Source: Ligilactobacillus salitolerans
GTDB lineage: Bacteria; Bacillota; Bacilli; Lactobacillales; Lactobacillaceae
NCBI RefSeq assembly: GCF_003864415.1
Contig: NZ_BFFP01000003.1
Coordinates: 44,916-108,915, forward strand
Length of the DNA stretch: 64,000 bases
Direction: 5' to 3'
In this document: one piece after another, positions 62,009 to 64,000 of the stretch
Position numbering within the stretch: position 1 is the first letter of the stretch
Layout: the number at the start of each line of letters is the position of its first letter
The notes under the pieces: model-generated
Seen by the model: only the letters and a program-made list of their open reading frames with translations
Databases searched by the model: none
What the model was told of the DNA's origin: nothing
Position numbers and translations under genes: made by a program

Positions 62009-63073
62009 TTAATCGGTACTGATCCGCAATACACCAGCCCCCTGAACATCTCCCGCCGCAAGATAACTGAGAGCATCACGTGCCTCCTTGAGCGAGTAAG
62101 GGCGAGTTTCAGGATGGATTTTGAGGCGTTCAGCTAGTTGCAGGAATTCTTCACCGTTTTTTCTCGTGTTGCTCTCTACGCTAGTGATCTTTTTTTCATG
62201 AAAAAGATGCTTCTGGTAGTTTAATGGTGGGACATCGCTCATGTGGATCCCAGCTAAGGCCAGTGTTCCTCCTGGCTTTAATCCAGCAAGCGCCTGTGGA
62301 ACGATTTCTCCCGCTGGAGCGAAGATGATGGCTGAGTCCAGCAACTCTGGGGGCAGATCATAGGCTTGGCGTGCGGAAGAAGCGCCAAGTTTAAGGGCTA
62401 ATTTACGCGCGTGTTCTCCGCGGGTCAAGACGTGGACTTTGATCCCTTGTTTAAGTGCTAACTCGGCTGTGATATGAGCGGAACCGCCAAAGCCGTATAG
62501 GCCAAGCGTCCCTCCGGCTGGGACATTGGCTAAAACATAGGCACGGTAGCCAATGATCCCCGCGCACAGTAGGGGTGCAGCAGTTAACGAGTCAAAGGAA
62601 TTAGGGATCTGATAGGCGAAAGCTTCGTTGACCGTGGCAAATTCAGCGTAGCCGCCGTCATGATCCCAACCGGTATACTTAGAATTTGGACATAAGTTTT
62701 CCTGACCGGCGCGTCAGAAGCTGCATTTACCGCAAGTCAACCGTAACCAAGGGATCCCGATGCGTTGACCAATTTCAAAGCGGGTCGCTTGTGGTCCCAG
62801 CTGGCACACTTCACCGATGATCTCGTGGCCGGGAGTAACGTGTTCTTGGTGGACTGGCAAGTCTCCTTCTGTCACATGGAGGTCTGTGCGACAGACACCG
62901 CAAGCTAAGACCCTGACTAGGACTTCGCCTGGACCGGGTTGAGGGACAGGTTTGGTGACTAGCTGGAGTGGTGACGGCTCAGCATCGATTGGAGCCTGTT
63001 GTCTTACTTCCCAAGCATGCATCGTGTCCGGGATCTTTTGCAAATTGACATTGACTTGTTTTGTCTGTGCCAT
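62009..63073 (-). pseudogene. Zinc alcohol dehydrogenase interrupted by a TGA at a zinc Cys
   Basis: The minus-strand frame from 63073 to 62009 would encode a 354-residue AdhA-type medium-chain alcohol dehydrogenase. The catalytic-zinc region [14 protein letters not shown] and GHEIIGEV are intact, then CGKCSF is followed by TGA (62716-62714) and RAGQENLC. Homologues have Cys at this place, one of four ligands of the structural zinc, so TGC became TGA. After the stop, the NAD domain (LGLYGFGGSAHITAELALKQG) remains open in the same frame. Expected products are a 119-residue fragment and possibly a restart at 62428. Probably non-functional. Confidence 0.8.
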
Positions 63074-63283
63074 TTAAACCACCTCAATTCATTTTTAGAC
63101 ACAGAACCATTTTTCCCCTTTATTATAATCTTTGTTCCAGCAAATGTTTAACCGTTTGCAATACAAAAATACGTACAATAAACATTTTTAAAATCTTAAA
63201 ATTCAGAATTCCATTGTTAGACAGCTTTATGAGTGGTAAAATTTAAGAATAAATCAATGAATAACGAACAAGGAGACGAAGTT

Positions 63284-64000
63284 GTGGAAAATACGGATAA
63301 ATCGATCTCGAAAAATCTGCTCTTAGGTTTACAACATTTACTGGCCATGTACTCGGGGGATATTCTGGTGCCTTTATTGATCGGGGGTGCTCTGCACTTT
63401 ACTGCCGCGCAGATGACCTACTTAGTGTCAATGGATATCTTTATGTGCGGGATCGCCACACTATTACAGTTAAAACGCACGCCGTTGACAGGGATCGCTT
63501 TACCTGTTGTGTTAGGATGTGCAGTTGAATATGTTGCTCCTTTACAAAATATTGGCAATCATTTTGGCTGGCCATTCATGTATGGCGGTATCATCTCCGC
63601 GGGGATCTTTATCGCATTAATTGCTGGTCCGTTTGCTAAAATGCGCCGTTTCTTTCCACCCGTTGTGACCGGCTCATTGATCACCCTGATCGGTTTTACT
63701 TTGATCCCAGTTGCTTTTCAAAACCTTGGCGGCGGCAATACGAGTGCTGCCAGTTACGGCAATCACATCAATTTGATCTTAGGTTTCACGACTGCTCTGG
63801 TGATCGTGGTGATCAACATTTGGGGCCGCGGTTTCTTGAAACACATTGCTGTTTTAGTCGGGATCTTGGTGGGAACGCTCCTCGCCATTGTTTTGGGTAA
63901 AGTTGGCTTTTCATCTGTTGGATCCGCCCATTGGTTCCAGCTGCCAGTCCCGTTTTACTTTGGGGTCCCCAAGTTTGAATGGTCTTCGATTGCTACGATG
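63284..64000 (+). CDS. NCS2-family nucleobase permease, partial (PbuX-like)
   Basis: The gene starts at GTG 63284 after AAGGAGACG and runs off the right edge; 239 codons are visible. LLLGLQHLLAMYSGDILVPLLIGGAL is the first helix region of nucleobase:cation symporter-2 proteins, and VVLGCAVEYVAPL and FFPPVVTGSLITLIGFTLIPVAF follow. This arrangement is closest to xanthine or uric acid permeases. The N-terminus is hydrophilic and short. Several further helices are missing only because the window ends. AT-rich DNA upstream (63074-63283) holds the promoter. Confidence 0.87.
   Translation, partial: MENTDKSISKNLLLGLQHLLAMYSGDILVPLLIGGALHFTAAQMTYLVSMDIFMCGIATLLQLKRTPLTGIALPVVLGCAVEYVAPLQNIGNHFGWPFMYGGIISAGIFIALIAGPFAKMRRFFPPVVTGSLITLIGFTLIPVAFQNLGGGNTSAASYGNHINLILGFTTALVIVVINIWGRGFLKHIAVLVGILVGTLLAIVLGKVGFSSVGSAHWFQLPVPFYFGVPKFEWSSIATM

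Noticed and set aside
62700..62740. UGA in alcohol dehydrogenase as selenocysteine, with a small inverted repeat around it
   Set aside because: The hairpin (CTGAC/GTCAG) is too small and misplaced for a bacterial SECIS, and no selenocysteine genes are seen. A nonsense mutation is simpler.
63150..63280. PurR boxes before the NCS2 permease
   Set aside because: AAATACGTACAAT and AATAACGAACAAG match the box only partly, and the second overlaps the ribosome binding site.
1..64000. CRISPR arrays, tRNA or rRNA genes
   Set aside because: No regularly spaced repeats and no cloverleaf or rRNA sequence could be recognised by reading; a covariance-model search would settle it.

Overview
The window looks like a chromosomal segment of a Lactobacillaceae species (class Bacilli). 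The evidence is strong Gram-positive Shine-Dalgarno sites, a moderate GC content, a leichmannii-type cobalamin-dependent ribonucleotide reductase, pyruvate formate-lyase with its activase, MsmK-type sugar uptake, CcpA (cre), Fur and LexA type operator sequences, and IS30 and IS605-type remnants. A perfect Bacillus-type parS palindrome at 25149-25164 suggests an origin-proximal chromosomal position. I cannot name the species from the sequence alone.

Layout. 1-900: decayed IS30 transposase. 0.9-2.3 kb: drug-type MFS exporter. 2.4-6.6 kb: threonine synthesis, with hom divergent from thrC-thrB and an ACT-domain regulator. 6.6-12.8 kb: an AT-rich accessory island. It holds a dead toxin-antitoxin remnant, then a compact operon resembling microcin C loci (a 16-residue peptide gene, two RNA hairpins, an MccB-like E1/ThiF adenylyltransferase and an MFS exporter), and then a DUF1906 cell-wall-hydrolase-like protein with a LexA box in its promoter and a small membrane protein. 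12.9-16.3 kb: TetR regulator divergent from an MMPL transporter. 16.4-24.1 kb: a six-gene sugar ABC/GH2 operon divergent from an ArsR-like regulator, with paired operators and cre sites. 24.3-28.6 kb: aldo-keto reductase, Gfo/Idh oxidoreductase, DUF1413 protein, LacI regulator and Cof-type HAD phosphatase.

28.6-32.1 kb: a cobalamin module (NrdR boxes, nrdJ, PduO-type adenosyltransferase, DUF4430 lipoprotein). 32.1-33.8 kb: a TnpB-only IS605-type element. 34-38.5 kb: glutamine amidotransferase-like protein, ProX/YbaK deacylase, and Fur-boxed feoA-feoB with a Cys-rich membrane protein. 38.5-41.2 kb: cytosine deaminase, and an Rrf2 regulator divergent from an NmrA-type reductase. 41.6-50.7 kb: a CoA-thioester pathway unusual for a lactic acid bacterium (two acyl-CoA dehydrogenase-family proteins, thiolase, 3-hydroxyacyl-CoA dehydrogenase, crotonase, CoA-transferase, AcuI-type reductase) with a LysR regulator and cre sites. 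50.8-57.8 kb: AEC transporter, small helical protein, purA, a 38-residue small protein, and pflB-pflA. 57.8-64 kb: an ABC exporter with a frameshifted FecR-like partner gene, a yefM-yoeB pair whose toxin is frameshifted, a FusB-like protein, an alcohol dehydrogenase with a nonsense codon at a zinc-ligand Cys, and the start of an NCS2 nucleobase permease.

Taken together, an ordinary metabolic backbone (threonine, deoxynucleotides, iron, purine, formate) is interrupted by accessory modules. The best candidate for an undescribed system is the peptide/E1 enzyme/exporter operon at 7.1-9.6 kb. The small peptide would be translated from an abundant attenuated transcript, adenylated or otherwise activated by the E1 enzyme, and exported by the MFS protein. 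Several genes carry single lesions (yoeB, adh, the FecR-like gene), which points to ongoing pseudogenization, or to sequencing errors that should be excluded first.
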